DNA from: Telmatobacter sp049510455
GTDB lineage: Bacteria > Acidobacteriota > Terriglobia > Terriglobales > Acidobacteriaceae
Direction of reading: 5' to 3'
Length of the DNA: 64,000 nucleotides
NCBI RefSeq assembly: GCF_049510455.1
Contig: NZ_JBEKYX010000001.1
Span: 42,920 to 106,919 of the forward strand
Below the pieces are notes generated by a model that was given only the letters and a program-made list of their open reading frames with translations, did not search any database and was not told where the DNA came from. Below are positions 29,438 through 38,615 of the stretch, in pieces. A program made the position numbers and the translations under genes. Position 1 is the first letter of the stretch. Every line of letters starts with the position of its first letter.

Positions 29438-30769
29438 ATGACACACTGGTATCGGCGCGTCTTTCTGCTAGCTGTTCCGCTGATCCTTTCCAATCTGACG
29501 CAGCCGCTGCTGGCAACGGTAGACACCGCATTAAGCGGGCACCTTCCAGGCGCGGCAGCTCTGGGAGGGGTCGCGCTTGGCGGCGTCTTCTTCGACACCA
29601 TCTACTGGAGCTTCGGCTTCCTCCGCATGAGCACCACAGGGCTGGTAGCGCAGGCGCAGGGCGCGGGCCGGAGCGAAGAGCTACGCCTGCATTTTCTGCG
29701 TTCCCTGCTACTCGCTCTGCTGATCGGCATAATGGTCCTGGCGCTCCAGGCTCCGCTCATCGCCTTCACCCTGCAGCTTCTCGGCGCAAGCCCGGAGGCC
29801 GCCGCAAACGCCAGCCTCTACTGCCATATTCGTATCTGGTCGGCTCCGGCGGCGCTGGCCAACTTCGCCATCCTCGGCTATCTTCTGGGTCGCCAGCGCG
29901 CAAAGCTGGCGCTGCTCCTGCAGGTGGTCATCAACGTGGTGAACGTCTGCGTAGCCTTGATGCTCGTCCTGCGCATGCATTGGGGCGTAACCGGCATCGC
30001 CACTGGAACAGCCATAGCAGAGTGGATCGGATGCCTGCTCGGCCTTGCACTGGTCGAACGATCCGTATGGGCGCCGGTCCAATGGCACGTCCTCATCGAC
30101 CGTCCAAAACTAATAAAACTCTTCGCGCTCAACCGCGATATCCTATTGCGAACCGCAAGCCTCGCGGCGGCATACCTGTGGTTTGCGCGCACAGGAGCGC
30201 ACGAAGGCGATGTTATCCTGGCCGCAAATGCCGTGCTCATGAATCTTCACTACATCGCCGCATACGGGCTCGACGGCTTTGCCAACGCCACGGAGACCCT
30301 TGTGGGCGAATCCATCGGAGCGCAAAGAATCGAGGACTACCGCGCCGTGCTGAAGGCTTCGTGGACATGGGCCGTCGCAGTCGCTGCTCTCGTCTCGCTC
30401 ACGTATCTTGTCGCCGGCCCATGGCTGGTGCCCCTCTTTACCAACGTGCAAGCCGTGCAAACGCTCGCCCTGCGTTTCTTGCCCTGGGCCGTAGCGCTGC
30501 CAATCATCTCCGTCGCCAGCTTTCAACTCGATGGCATCTTCATCGGCGCAACGCGCGGCCGCGAGCTGCGCAACGCCATGATCATCTCCTTCGTCATCTT
30601 TCTTGCCGCGGCCATCGCACTTCAGCATTGGTTCGGTAACAATGGATTGTGGTGCGCCTTTTGCGGCTTCATGGCCGCCCGCGCAATCACACTCGCGGTT
30701 CGGCTCAAACGCATTGAAGTGCTCTTTCCCGTAACCGCGCGCTTTGCAAGAGTGGATGGTTGGACATAA
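29438..30769 (+). CDS. MATE-family (DinF-like) multidrug/metabolite exporter
   Basis: 443 residues, 12 hydrophobic spans arranged as two repeats of six. The MATE signatures are PLILSNLTQPLLATVDTALSG in span 1 and GLVAQAQGAGR after span 2. It is an H+- or Na+-driven antiporter of the DinF branch; substrate unknown. The stop codon lies two bases before the engB start, so they are probably co-transcribed. Confidence 0.87.
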   Translation: MTHWYRRVFLLAVPLILSNLTQPLLATVDTALSGHLPGAAALGGVALGGVFFDTIYWSFGFLRMSTTGLVAQAQGAGRSEELRLHFLRSLLLALLIGIMVLALQAPLIAFTLQLLGASPEAAANASLYCHIRIWSAPAALANFAILGYLLGRQRAKLALLLQVVINVVNVCVALMLVLRMHWGVTGIATGTAIAEWIGCLLGLALVERSVWAPVQWHVLIDRPKLIKLFALNRDILLRTASLAAAYLWFARTGAHEGDVILAANAVLMNLHYIAAYGLDGFANATETLVGESIGAQRIEDYRAVLKASWTWAVAVAALVSLTYLVAGPWLVPLFTNVQAVQTLALRFLPWAVALPIISVASFQLDGIFIGATRGRELRNAMIISFVIFLAAAIALQHWFGNNGLWCAFCGFMAARAITLAVRLKRIEVLFPVTARFARVDGWT

Positions 30770-30771
30770 AT

Positions 30772-31374
30772 ATGAAATACACCACACAGTTTCTTCTTTC
30801 GGCCATGGCCGCCGAACAATTTCCCGCCCCGGAATCCCTGCGCAACGCGCCGGAGATCGCCTTCCTGGGCCGCTCCAATGTAGGCAAATCAAGCCTTCTC
30901 AATGCGCTTGCCGGCGAGAAAGCAGCTAAAGTCTCTTCCACGCCCGGCCGCACTCGCGCCATCAACTTCTTCGCGCTCCTCGACGAGCGCCAACGCGCAA
31001 AGCTCGTCTTTGCGGACCTGCCCGGCTACGGTTACGCCAAGATATCGAAGTCGATCTCCGCAGAGTGGCCAAAGTTCATCGAGCCCTATCTCGCCGAGCG
31101 TGAAACCCTCGCCCTCTGCGTCTGCCTCATCGATTCCAATGTTCCTCAGCAGGACCGCGACCGCCAGCTCATCGACTGGATGCGCCACATGGGCCGCGCC
31201 TTTGTAGTCGTCGCAACCAAAGTCGATCGCCTCAGCGGCAATGAGCGCACGCGCAACATGGCAGCACTCAAAAAAGGGCTCGGCGTAGAGGAGATTCTCG
31301 CAGTCTCAGCCAAAACAGGCTCAGGAATCGGCGCGTTGTGGGCCAGGATTGAAGCAACAAACAGCGATCGGTAA
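30772..31374 (+). CDS. engB: Ribosome biogenesis GTPase EngB/YsxC
   Basis: 200 residues from the ATG at 30772. GTPase motifs are all present: G1 GRSNVGKSS, G2 STPGRTR, G3 DLPGYGYA, G4 TKVD and G5 SAKTG. EngB acts in late 50S ribosome assembly. Length is standard. Confidence 0.93.
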   Translation: MKYTTQFLLSAMAAEQFPAPESLRNAPEIAFLGRSNVGKSSLLNALAGEKAAKVSSTPGRTRAINFFALLDERQRAKLVFADLPGYGYAKISKSISAEWPKFIEPYLAERETLALCVCLIDSNVPQQDRDRQLIDWMRHMGRAFVVVATKVDRLSGNERTRNMAALKKGLGVEEILAVSAKTGSGIGALWARIEATNSDR

Positions 31375-31442
31375 CCGCTGTCGCTTCCCGGAATCGCGCG
31401 CCAACTCCGCAAAGAGAACAGGATCGGTTGTCGCTAAATCGC

Positions 31443-31461
31443 GCATGAATGAAGTTCATGC
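31443..31461. terminator. Possible convergent hairpin between engB and gspG
   Basis: GCATGAA (31443-31449) pairs with TTCATGC (31455-31461) over a 5-base loop. It is placed between two convergent genes but has no T-tract, so the terminator call is weak. Confidence 0.35.
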
Positions 31462-31482
31462 TACAGGAGCTGCCTGCATCAG

Positions 31483-31887
31483 CTACCAGGTCGAATAAGG
31501 CTGCCCATCGGTGCCCGTTTCCTGCGAGCCCGAATGCACGTCATCCACGCCCGGATCGGTCTGGTCGAGCAAGTGCAACGTATCTCCCATGTCGGTAGTC
31601 CACGTATCCTTGCTCTGCGTCATCGGGTCCACGGGAACCTCGCGCAGATAGCCATCCTGTACCAGGTCGTCCAGCGATTGCGGAGCCTTCTGCTTGTCCG
31701 CGGTATAGGAGTCGATAGCGGATCGCATGGTGTGCAGGTCTTCCTTCAGCACAGCTTCGCGAGCCCCGCGCACCGTTGCCTTGTAGGCGGGAATGGCGAC
31801 CGCCACCAGGACGAGCATGATTGTCATGACAATCATCATCTCCAGGAGCGTAAAACCGGCCTCGTGCTTTGGTTTACCAGTCCGCAT
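31483..31887 (-). CDS. gspG: Type II secretion/type IV pilin-like pseudopilin (GspG-like)
   Basis: I chose the ATG at 31887, giving a 134-residue protein with an 11-residue basic leader ending in HEAG before FTLLEMMIVM: a prepilin peptidase site (G|F, Glu at +5) and the hydrophobic N-terminal helix. The body contains DLHTMRSAIDSYT and PVDPMT like the major pseudopilin GspG. The start overlaps the end of the preceding pseudopilin gene by 14 bases, which indicates translational coupling. Confidence 0.85.
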   Translation of the reverse strand: MRTGKPKHEAGFTLLEMMIVMTIMLVLVAVAIPAYKATVRGAREAVLKEDLHTMRSAIDSYTADKQKAPQSLDDLVQDGYLREVPVDPMTQSKDTWTTDMGDTLHLLDQTDPGVDDVHSGSQETGTDGQPYSTW

Positions 31888-32344
31888 ATTTCGTGCCGTC
31901 CAGACCTGTTCCCTGCGATTTTGAATACACGTCAAATATGCTTTGCCCGCCATACGTGTCGGCCTTCGGATCGTCCTGCATCGAACGCAGGCCCCACTCG
32001 GTGCTGCCTGTCATGGGGTCAATCGGAATGCGGCGCAGAAACTTCATCTTGACCCCCTTCAGGTCCACGCCTTTCACCAGCGTGTCCAGATCGGGCGGAT
32101 AGTTGTTGCTGTCTAGCTTGACCATAATGCCGCCCTTGTCCGCCGCGTCTTTGTACCTGTCGATCCCATCGCGAATCATCCACAGGTCTGCGCGCAACTC
32201 GCGTTCCTTTTGCCGCTTGATCTCCATGCGCGCAACCGGCAACGCCGCAGCAGCCAGAATGCCCAGAATCCCCACGGTCACAATCAGCTCCAGCAGGGTA
32301 AGTCCCTGCTCGCTCCGCTTCCGTATTGGCCTGCTGCGTCTCAT
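31874..32344 (-). CDS. Second GspG-like pseudopilin
   Basis: 156 residues with leader MRRSRPIRKRSEQG cut before LTLLELIVTVGIL. Like its neighbour it carries DLWMIRDGIDRYKDA and RIPIDPMTGS, the GspG-type calcium-loop region. Its start is one base beyond the secretin stop, so secretin, this gene and gspG form one unit. Two GspG-like subunits in tandem suggest a duplicated or specialised pseudopilus. Confidence 0.83.
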   Translation of the reverse strand: MRRSRPIRKRSEQGLTLLELIVTVGILGILAAAALPVARMEIKRQKERELRADLWMIRDGIDRYKDAADKGGIMVKLDSNNYPPDLDTLVKGVDLKGVKMKFLRRIPIDPMTGSTEWGLRSMQDDPKADTYGGQSIFDVYSKSQGTGLDGTKYADW

Positions 32345-32345
32345 C

Positions 32346-34802
32346 TCACTTCACGGTAATGTTCACGCCGCCGCCCGTAGCCGGCACGGACTGCTGGCTC
32401 TTGTTCATCGCAACGGGTTGTGTGATTGCAATAGTGCTGTCTCCAGGCGCTTTCGCCTGGAAGTTGAGCACATACACCACTCCCGCTCCGCTCACGCCCG
32501 GAGCGCTGCTGGGACGGGAAGCGTTGATGGTAATGTCACCCGCGGGATCGTCCCTGAAGGTGGGGCTCACGGTCTGGTTGTCGCGGTTCAGGAAGTCCCC
32601 TGGCGCAACTCCCACCAGCGAAAGCTTCGTTGCGTCATAGTGCAGCTTAAGCGGAACGGAGGCAATGTCAGCCGCGCCGCTGATCACGACAGGAACCTGG
32701 AAGGTAGCGCCGTTTGTAACCGGCCCGGGATTGCTGAGAATAAAGCGAACCGCGGAGCCCGGAGCCGGATTCGCAGCAGGCTGAGCAGCAGCAGCGGGAG
32801 TCATCGGCAGCGATGGCGGAACCATCGGAGGTGGCGAAGCAGGTGACTTGGGCCCTTGCGTCTGTACCGCATCCAGCGCGCCCTCGGCAGACTTACGCAT
32901 ATCGGCAAGCGCCATAGGCGCGGCAGCCGAGGCGCTGGGAGCCTTGAATGAGCTCACAAAGGTAGTAGCCACTCCCGTCTGCACCACCGGCGCGGCGCTG
33001 GCCGCGGGTCCGTCCACGGGAAGACGGCGAAGCTGGATGCTCGCCCCAGTGCCGGTATCCACCATGCGCAGATTGGAAGCGGAGTAGTTTGCGCCACGCA
33101 CAATGTGTGGCACCAGCATAAAGACCAGCTCATCGGTCATGATGGTATGGTCCTTTGAACCAAAGAGGTAGCGCAGACCTGGAATCGCGCTGAGGCCTGG
33201 AATGCCGCTCCAGCTCGTCGAATCGGTCTGCTCCAGAATCCCGCCAAGGATACTGACCTCACCCTCGCTCAGGCGGACTGTCTGCTCGCTGTTCTTCTGG
33301 ATGATGATCGGCTCGGTAACGCCGTCAATGGTCACGTTGCTGCCCTCGGACTGATCTTCGATCTTGATTTTGAGCGTAACGTCGCCGTTGTTGTGAATAG
33401 TGGGCGTCATCTCCACGTTCACGCCGATATCGATGTATGTGAACTGCGTCTGGGACACGCCGGCAGTAAGGGTGGAGGCGACGCCAGTGCTGAAGGTGCC
33501 CGTGGCAATCGGAATGCGCTCACCGATCTTCGTCGTTGCCTTCTGCATATTGGTGGAGCGCAGGCGCGGGCTTTGCAGAACCTTGGTATTGGCGTCGGAA
33601 AGCAGCAGATTAGCCGTCGCCGCGCCCATGGTGATGGCAAAGTCATTCGAGTTGAGATTGGCCAGGTTATAAAGTGTCAGGTTTGAACTTGAAGTAGAGG
33701 ACGACGTAGTAGAAGTCGTGCTGGAAGTGCAATTACTGCTCGTGCTGCTGGTCGTGCAGGGCGACTGCAGTTGCACGCCTATGTTGCCGGGCCACGCTAT
33801 GCCCAGGGTGCGCTCCCAGTCCTTGCTCACTTCCATGATCGCAATATCGACCACTACCTCCGGCATGGCCTTGTCGATGTCGCTGATGATCTTCGCGGCA
33901 AGCAGCAGTTGGTCCGGCGTGCCCTTTACGATGATGGCGTTCTGGCTATTGACCGGGAACGCCTTGACATCCGTTCCCAGTACATTGCGAAGCGTCTGCA
34001 GCGTGTCAGTCAAATCGGACTGTTGGACGGCATTGGTCAGATAAAAGGTCTGGACACCCTGCTCGTCGAGATCGCGCCGGTGGGCCGGAGTATTCTCTGC
34101 GACAAAAATGGTATTCGGCGTAACCGGGCGCCAGAAGGTGTTCGACTGAACGCCGACAATACGCAGCGCATCGAGATAAGAAACGTTAGTCAGATCCACC
34201 GTAATCCGCTTGGAAGTGTAAGCCTGGTCGAAGAGCACATTGATACCCGCGGCACGTCCAATCGCCTGGTAAATATTCTTCGTGTCCTCCGTCGCCCGCA
34301 TCGTGAGCGGCTCGGTAGAGATGGGCTTAAGCTCAATCGGGCCGCCAAGCGAATCGAAGAGCGCCTGTCTGGCCACTTCAACTGGCGGAATTGGAGGTGC
34401 TTGTGCCGCGGCACGCTTCTGGCGCTCGCGCACCGCCTCCATCTCCTGCGTGGCGGCCTCGTTGCTCGGATCGATATCCGCCGCGCGCAGAAACTCTACC
34501 ATCGCCGCCTGGTCTTCCCCGGCTTTTTCAAGCTGACGCCCTTTGGTCAGATGCATCCCGGACGCAGCGCCCCGCACCCGATACATCGCGGTGCGATAGC
34601 GAAGGTCTTTGGGGTTCTTTTGGTAGGCCTTCTGGTAGGCCTGGTAGGCCACATCCCAGCTCTCGGTATTCTCAGCGGCCTGGCCCCGTTTATAAAACTT
34701 GCCGGCGGACTGCGCATAGAGCGAAGTGCCTGCGGCCAGCGTCAAGGCGAAAACGAGTAGAAAGGTGGCCCTCAAAGGGGAGAACAGCCAATTACGATTC
34801 AT
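32346..34802 (-). CDS. gspD: GspD-like secretin with N-terminal TPR and C-terminal cohesin domain
   Basis: 818 residues from the ATG at 34802, with GGGAG five bases upstream. Order: signal peptide, TPR-like helices (about 30-130), STN/N0 domain (ITVDLTNVSYLDALRIV), N1-type domains, then the secretin barrel (about 420-590: KIGERIPIATG..., LGGILEQTDS...IPGLSAIPGLRYLFG). A Ser/Thr-only stretch of about 30 residues interrupts the region before the barrel. The C-terminus (about 690-818) is a cohesin-type beta domain (FQVPVVISGAADIASVPLKL). It is an outer-membrane secretion pore. No GspE/GspF lies in the window. Confidence 0.86.
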   Translation of the reverse strand: MNRNWLFSPLRATFLLVFALTLAAGTSLYAQSAGKFYKRGQAAENTESWDVAYQAYQKAYQKNPKDLRYRTAMYRVRGAASGMHLTKGRQLEKAGEDQAAMVEFLRAADIDPSNEAATQEMEAVRERQKRAAAQAPPIPPVEVARQALFDSLGGPIELKPISTEPLTMRATEDTKNIYQAIGRAAGINVLFDQAYTSKRITVDLTNVSYLDALRIVGVQSNTFWRPVTPNTIFVAENTPAHRRDLDEQGVQTFYLTNAVQQSDLTDTLQTLRNVLGTDVKAFPVNSQNAIIVKGTPDQLLLAAKIISDIDKAMPEVVVDIAIMEVSKDWERTLGIAWPGNIGVQLQSPCTTSSTSSNCTSSTTSTTSSSTSSSNLTLYNLANLNSNDFAITMGAATANLLLSDANTKVLQSPRLRSTNMQKATTKIGERIPIATGTFSTGVASTLTAGVSQTQFTYIDIGVNVEMTPTIHNNGDVTLKIKIEDQSEGSNVTIDGVTEPIIIQKNSEQTVRLSEGEVSILGGILEQTDSTSWSGIPGLSAIPGLRYLFGSKDHTIMTDELVFMLVPHIVRGANYSASNLRMVDTGTGASIQLRRLPVDGPAASAAPVVQTGVATTFVSSFKAPSASAAAPMALADMRKSAEGALDAVQTQGPKSPASPPPMVPPSLPMTPAAAAQPAANPAPGSAVRFILSNPGPVTNGATFQVPVVISGAADIASVPLKLHYDATKLSLVGVAPGDFLNRDNQTVSPTFRDDPAGDITINASRPSSAPGVSGAGVVYVLNFQAKAPGDSTIAITQPVAMNKSQQSVPATGGGVNITVK

Positions 34803-34950
34803 CAAGCTCCCTTGTCGGACGCCTTTTTGTCGGTACATCCTTACCATCAGGCGATGCCTCATTTTAGCAAAGACCATGTGCCGGACACCCCAGTGCGCGC
34901 TTGGCCGAAACTATGCCGATGCTACGATATAGCTTGAAGGAACCCATAGA

Positions 34951-35502
34951 ATGCCGCGCCAGACCAGTCATATAATCGCCCAGCCCGACACAGCCGGCCA
35001 GAAAAAGGCTGTGCGTCCGCGCGACCCCGTGGCCTCCGGCGAGCGCGATGCGGCTCAAAACCGCGCGGCCGGCCATAACTACTTTCTCCTGGAGCGGTTT
35101 GAGGCGGGCGTGTCGCTCCGCGGAACCGAAGTCAAGTCGATCCGCGAGGGCAAAGCCAATCTCAAGGACGCCTACGGTCTGATTAAAAACGACGAGGCAT
35201 TTCTGCTCAACCTGCATATTGGGCCTTATTCGCACGGGAACATCTCCAACCACGACGAAACCCGCACGCGCAAACTGCTTCTGCACCGGGAAGAGGTTCG
35301 TAAGCTACTCTCCAAGACGCAGATCAAAGGACATACGCTCATCCCCACCCGACTTTATTTCCGCCACGGACGGGTCAAGTGTGAGCTGGCCGTGGCCAAA
35401 GGCAAGCAGGACTGGGACAAGCGCGAAACCGAAAAACGCCGCGAAGCCGACCGCGAAGCCCGCTCCGCCATCAATGACAGCAAACGCCGCAACCAGAAGT
35501 AA
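34951..35502 (+). CDS. smpB: SsrA-binding protein SmpB
   Basis: 183 residues; about 30 residues longer at the N-terminus than usual (the core starts at AAQNRAAGHNYFLLERFEAGVSLRGTEVKSIR). C-terminal basic tail RREADREARSAINDSKRRNQK. SmpB delivers tmRNA (SsrA) to stalled ribosomes. No tmRNA gene is nearby. Confidence 0.93.
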   Translation: MPRQTSHIIAQPDTAGQKKAVRPRDPVASGERDAAQNRAAGHNYFLLERFEAGVSLRGTEVKSIREGKANLKDAYGLIKNDEAFLLNLHIGPYSHGNISNHDETRTRKLLLHREEVRKLLSKTQIKGHTLIPTRLYFRHGRVKCELAVAKGKQDWDKRETEKRREADREARSAINDSKRRNQK

Positions 35503-35518
35503 AACCGGCCACCGTTGC

Positions 35519-35905
35519 TCAGCGGACAACCTCGACCTCAACACCCAGGGAAAGCTGCTTCCAGACGCGATCCGCCGTAAGAATCTTTGCTTTGCGCTCC
35601 ATCGCAAGAGCAATGCAGGCGCGGTCTCCCAGGGACAGCCCATACGGACGCGTGATCGAGATCAACTCCGCGGCGACTCTTGCCTGCTCCTCGGTGAAAG
35701 GCCATATCTCGCATCGAAGCGCCATAAGCCGCTCCCATGCTGCCGCAGGCGGCTCGCCGAGATGAATGAGACGGCTATGGACTTCGGATAGATGCACCGC
35801 ACTCACCGCTGCTTCATCCAGGTGAGGCACCACCAGTCGTCCGCCGGGTTCGCCAAGAAGAAGCGCCAAAATCGCTGAAGAGTCCAGCACCGTGCTGTCA
35901 GGCAA
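35519..35905 (-). CDS. PIN-domain toxin (VapC-like), module 1
   Basis: 128 residues, acidic PIN residues at LDSSAILALLL (D8), LSEVHSRL, LGDRACIALA and LTADRVW. It is a likely RNase. It overlaps the AbrB-type gene by eight bases. Confidence 0.82.
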   Translation of the reverse strand: MPDSTVLDSSAILALLLGEPGGRLVVPHLDEAAVSAVHLSEVHSRLIHLGEPPAAAWERLMALRCEIWPFTEEQARVAAELISITRPYGLSLGDRACIALAMERKAKILTADRVWKQLSLGVEVEVVR

Positions 35906-36218
35906 TTTTCTCCTCGATCATTTTCCGAACTGTTGCGGCATCGCGCTCAAACTCTTCTTCCTCGCGCCGAGCTTCCGCCCGCCGTTCCGCGATCAGTTCA
36001 TCCGAAGCCAGAACACCCGGCCTCCTGAGATGCGCCAACTCCTCCTGGATCCGTGCTACACGGGTAGTATAGGATTCGATCTTCAAAACCCCATCCTCAA
36101 CATCCATAAGAACCGTGTCTCCAGGCTTGACCCCGAGCAATTCACGCATCGAAGCGGGGATCACAATCCTTCCGTTGGAACTTATACGGGTTTTTGACTG
36201 AGTTGCCAGTTCGGGCAT
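35898..36218 (-). CDS. AbrB/SpoVT-type antitoxin, module 1
   Basis: 106 residues from the ATG at 36218 with AAAGGTG upstream; GTG at 36227 is an alternative. A swapped-hairpin DNA-binding N-terminus (TRISSNGRIVIPASMRELLGVKPGDTVLMDV) is followed by a charged helix (RRAEARREEEEFERD) that should bind the PIN partner. It sits behind a triple direct repeat. Confidence 0.85.
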   Translation of the reverse strand: MPELATQSKTRISSNGRIVIPASMRELLGVKPGDTVLMDVEDGVLKIESYTTRVARIQEELAHLRRPGVLASDELIAERRAEARREEEEFERDAATVRKMIEEKIA

Positions 36219-36220
36219 AA

Positions 36221-36263
36221 TTGACACCTTTATTCATTTTGACACCTATAAATCGTTTTGACA
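36221..36263. promoter_or_regulatory. Three direct repeats upstream of the AbrB/PIN module
   Basis: TTGACACCT at 36221 and 36239, then TTGACA at 36258, spaced 18 and 19 bases. They lie between the antitoxin start and pepA, so they fit autoregulatory operator sites. The repeats also resemble -35 boxes on the plus strand and could drive pepA. Confidence 0.55.
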
Positions 36264-36344
36264 ATTTATTAACTTAGACATTATCGCCAATGAATCGGGG
36301 ATGCCGTGTTGCCGACTCTCCACCGGGTAATGCAACAATCGGGT

Positions 36345-37865
36345 ATGCGGACTGAACTCTCCTTTGCCTCCCTGAACGAAATCGAAACAGAATTGCTGGC
36401 CGTTCTGGCCGCAGACACCCAGACCGCCAAAGGCCCTGACGCCAAGCCCGAGCCACTTCTGCTCACCGCCGACGAATCCGTAAAATTCGCCGTTGCTGGC
36501 ATCCTCTCCAGCGGCGAATTCAAGGCAGCCTCCAATGAAACCCTCCTTCTCCACGCTCCATCCGGCCTCAAAGCAAAGCGTCTGCTCCTGATCGGCCTCG
36601 GCAAACAGGCCAAAGCCACGCTGACCACCGTGCGCAACGCTGCCGGAACCGCCGTCCGCTTCACCAAGCCACGCGGCATCCGCGAGCTCGCCTTCGCACT
36701 CCCCGACTCCGAAATTCCGCTCCCCGCCGCGGCCCGCGCCGCAGCCGAAGGCGCTGTTGTCGGCGACTTCGACTCCGACACCTACCGCAGCGACCGCAAG
36801 GACCTCAGCGTCCACTCCTTCACAGCCATTGCCCCTGCCAACGCCGACAAATCCGCAGTGCAAACCGCCTTCGCCGAAGGCGCAATCATCGGCGAAAGCC
36901 AGAACTTCGCGCGCCTCCTCGTCAACGAGCCAGGCAACGTGCTCACTCCCACCGAATTCGGCCGCCGCGCCGCCATCATGGCCGAGGAAGTCGGCCTCGG
37001 TTGGGACATCAGCTCCACCGAACGCCTCCGCGAGCTCAAAATGGGAGCCTTCCTCAGCGTCACGCAGGGTTCCGAAGAGCCGCCCGCGCTCATCGTTCTC
37101 AAATACGAACCGGAAGGCGTCACCGACGGCCCCATCCTCGGCCTCGTCGGCAAAGGCGTCACCTTTGACACCGGCGGAATCTCCATCAAGCCCGCCGACA
37201 ACATGGAAAAGATGAAGTACGACATGGCAGGCGGCGCAGCCATGCTCGGCGCCATTCGCGCCATCGCTCTTCTCAAGCCCAAAGTGCGCGTCATCTGCAT
37301 CGTCTGCGCCACAGAAAACATGCCCGACGGCAAAGCCCAGAAGCCCGGCGACATACAAACCGCCATGCCTTTTGCATCAGATAAGCCCGGCAAAACCATC
37401 GAAATCATCAACACGGACGCCGAAGGCCGCCTCGTCCTCGCCGACGGACTCACCTACGCGAAGCAGCTCGGCGCAACCCACCTCATTGACGCCGCCACCC
37501 TCACCGGCGCAGTCGCCGTAGCCCTCGGCCAGATCAACGCCGGCGTCTTCTCCAACAACGAGGAGACCTTCGACAAATTCAATGCCGGACTCACCAACAG
37601 CGGCGAAAAATTCTGGCGTCTCCCACTAGGCGACGAATACGCGGAGCAAATCAAATCCGACATCGCCGACATCAAGAACACCGGCGGCCGTTACGGCGGC
37701 GCAATCACCGCCGCCGAATTCCTAAAAGTCTTCGCCGAAGACACCCCGTGGCTTCACCTCGACATCGCCGGCCTCGCCTGGAATGACGAGAACAAGTCCT
37801 TCCTCGCCAAAGGCCCTACCGGCATAGCCGTCCGCTCCATCGTGGAATGGGCGCGAAGCTATTGA
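36345..37865 (+). CDS. pepA: Leucyl aminopeptidase (M17, PepA)
   Basis: 506 residues from the ATG at 36345 (GTG 36306 and ATG 36330 also in frame). The C-terminal catalytic domain has the M17 metal and catalytic motifs VGKGVTFDTGGISIKP (Lys, Asp) and NTDAEGRLVLADGLTYA. It is a cytosolic di-metal hexamer cutting N-terminal residues. Confidence 0.93.
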   Translation: MRTELSFASLNEIETELLAVLAADTQTAKGPDAKPEPLLLTADESVKFAVAGILSSGEFKAASNETLLLHAPSGLKAKRLLLIGLGKQAKATLTTVRNAAGTAVRFTKPRGIRELAFALPDSEIPLPAAARAAAEGAVVGDFDSDTYRSDRKDLSVHSFTAIAPANADKSAVQTAFAEGAIIGESQNFARLLVNEPGNVLTPTEFGRRAAIMAEEVGLGWDISSTERLRELKMGAFLSVTQGSEEPPALIVLKYEPEGVTDGPILGLVGKGVTFDTGGISIKPADNMEKMKYDMAGGAAMLGAIRAIALLKPKVRVICIVCATENMPDGKAQKPGDIQTAMPFASDKPGKTIEIINTDAEGRLVLADGLTYAKQLGATHLIDAATLTGAVAVALGQINAGVFSNNEETFDKFNAGLTNSGEKFWRLPLGDEYAEQIKSDIADIKNTGGRYGGAITAAEFLKVFAEDTPWLHLDIAGLAWNDENKSFLAKGPTGIAVRSIVEWARSY

Positions 37866-37911
37866 AATTCGCGGCAAAGCGATAAACTGGTTATCGAAGG
37901 CACAGTGAGCC

Positions 37912-38178
37912 ATGCACTTTAACGCAACCGAATTAACGCCAGACCAGAAAGCCGTCATTGAAGAGCTGATGGGCCGCAGCCTCAGCAATGAGGAAGCCAT
38001 CAGCCTTCAGGCAGTTCCCGCGGACACACGATCCGACGCAGAGCGGAGAGCGGCGGCCGATGGATTGATCGCGTTCCTGAGAGGCCTGCCAGAGCCGGCG
38101 GCAACAGAAGCGGAGCTGGATGCGGCCATTGTGGAAGCGATGCGGGAAACGCGCCCAGGATACACAGAAGTCCGGTGA
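37912..38178 (+). CDS. Putative antitoxin of module 2
   Basis: 88 residues, mostly helical and acidic, without a recognised DNA-binding motif. The last four bases overlap the PIN gene's GTG start (GTGA), the usual antitoxin-toxin coupling. The antitoxin role is inferred from that position. Confidence 0.65.
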   Translation: MHFNATELTPDQKAVIEELMGRSLSNEEAISLQAVPADTRSDAERRAAADGLIAFLRGLPEPAATEAELDAAIVEAMRETRPGYTEVR

Positions 38179-38609
38179 GAATCGTCTTCGATACGAACAT
38201 CCTCGTTCGTACATTTATCAGCCCGCGTGGCCCGGCAAACGAGGCTCTGGAGGCAATTCTCGCAGGCAATCACCGGCTTCTGCTATCTATAGAGATTTTG
38301 CAGGAATCGATGCGCGTGCTGCGCAAGCCGCTGATGTCGCTGTTGCACGGGAAAACCGAAGATGACCTGTATGGTTTTCGAGTTCGGCTGCTGCAAAACG
38401 TCGAAATGGTTTTGCTGAATCCGCTTCTGACCGGCCCTGTGCGAGACCCCAACGACATCGTCATTCTGCAGACGACTCTCAGCGGCAATGCCGATGCCAT
38501 CTGCACCTTCGACCGTGACTTCTTCACGCCGCCCGCCTCTGATTTCCTCGCGCTGCGTAAAATCGCCGTGCTTACCGATGCGCAACTGCTCCAGCGTCTC
38601 CGGCAGTAG
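38175..38609 (+). CDS. PIN-domain toxin, module 2
   Basis: 144 residues starting at GTG. RIVFDTNILVRTFIS begins the fold and the acidic triad continues with PNDIVILQTTLSGNADAICTFDRDFF. It is of the COG1569 putative toxin PIN group, a predicted RNase. Confidence 0.8.
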   Translation: MRIVFDTNILVRTFISPRGPANEALEAILAGNHRLLLSIEILQESMRVLRKPLMSLLHGKTEDDLYGFRVRLLQNVEMVLLNPLLTGPVRDPNDIVILQTTLSGNADAICTFDRDFFTPPASDFLALRKIAVLTDAQLLQRLRQ

Positions 38610-38615
38610 TTCGTC

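Noticed and set aside
36258..36284. Perfect -35 TTGACA as a pepA promoter
   Set aside because: The best -10 match (CATTAT) is only 15 bases away; the repeat context favours operator function, so no promoter is claimed.
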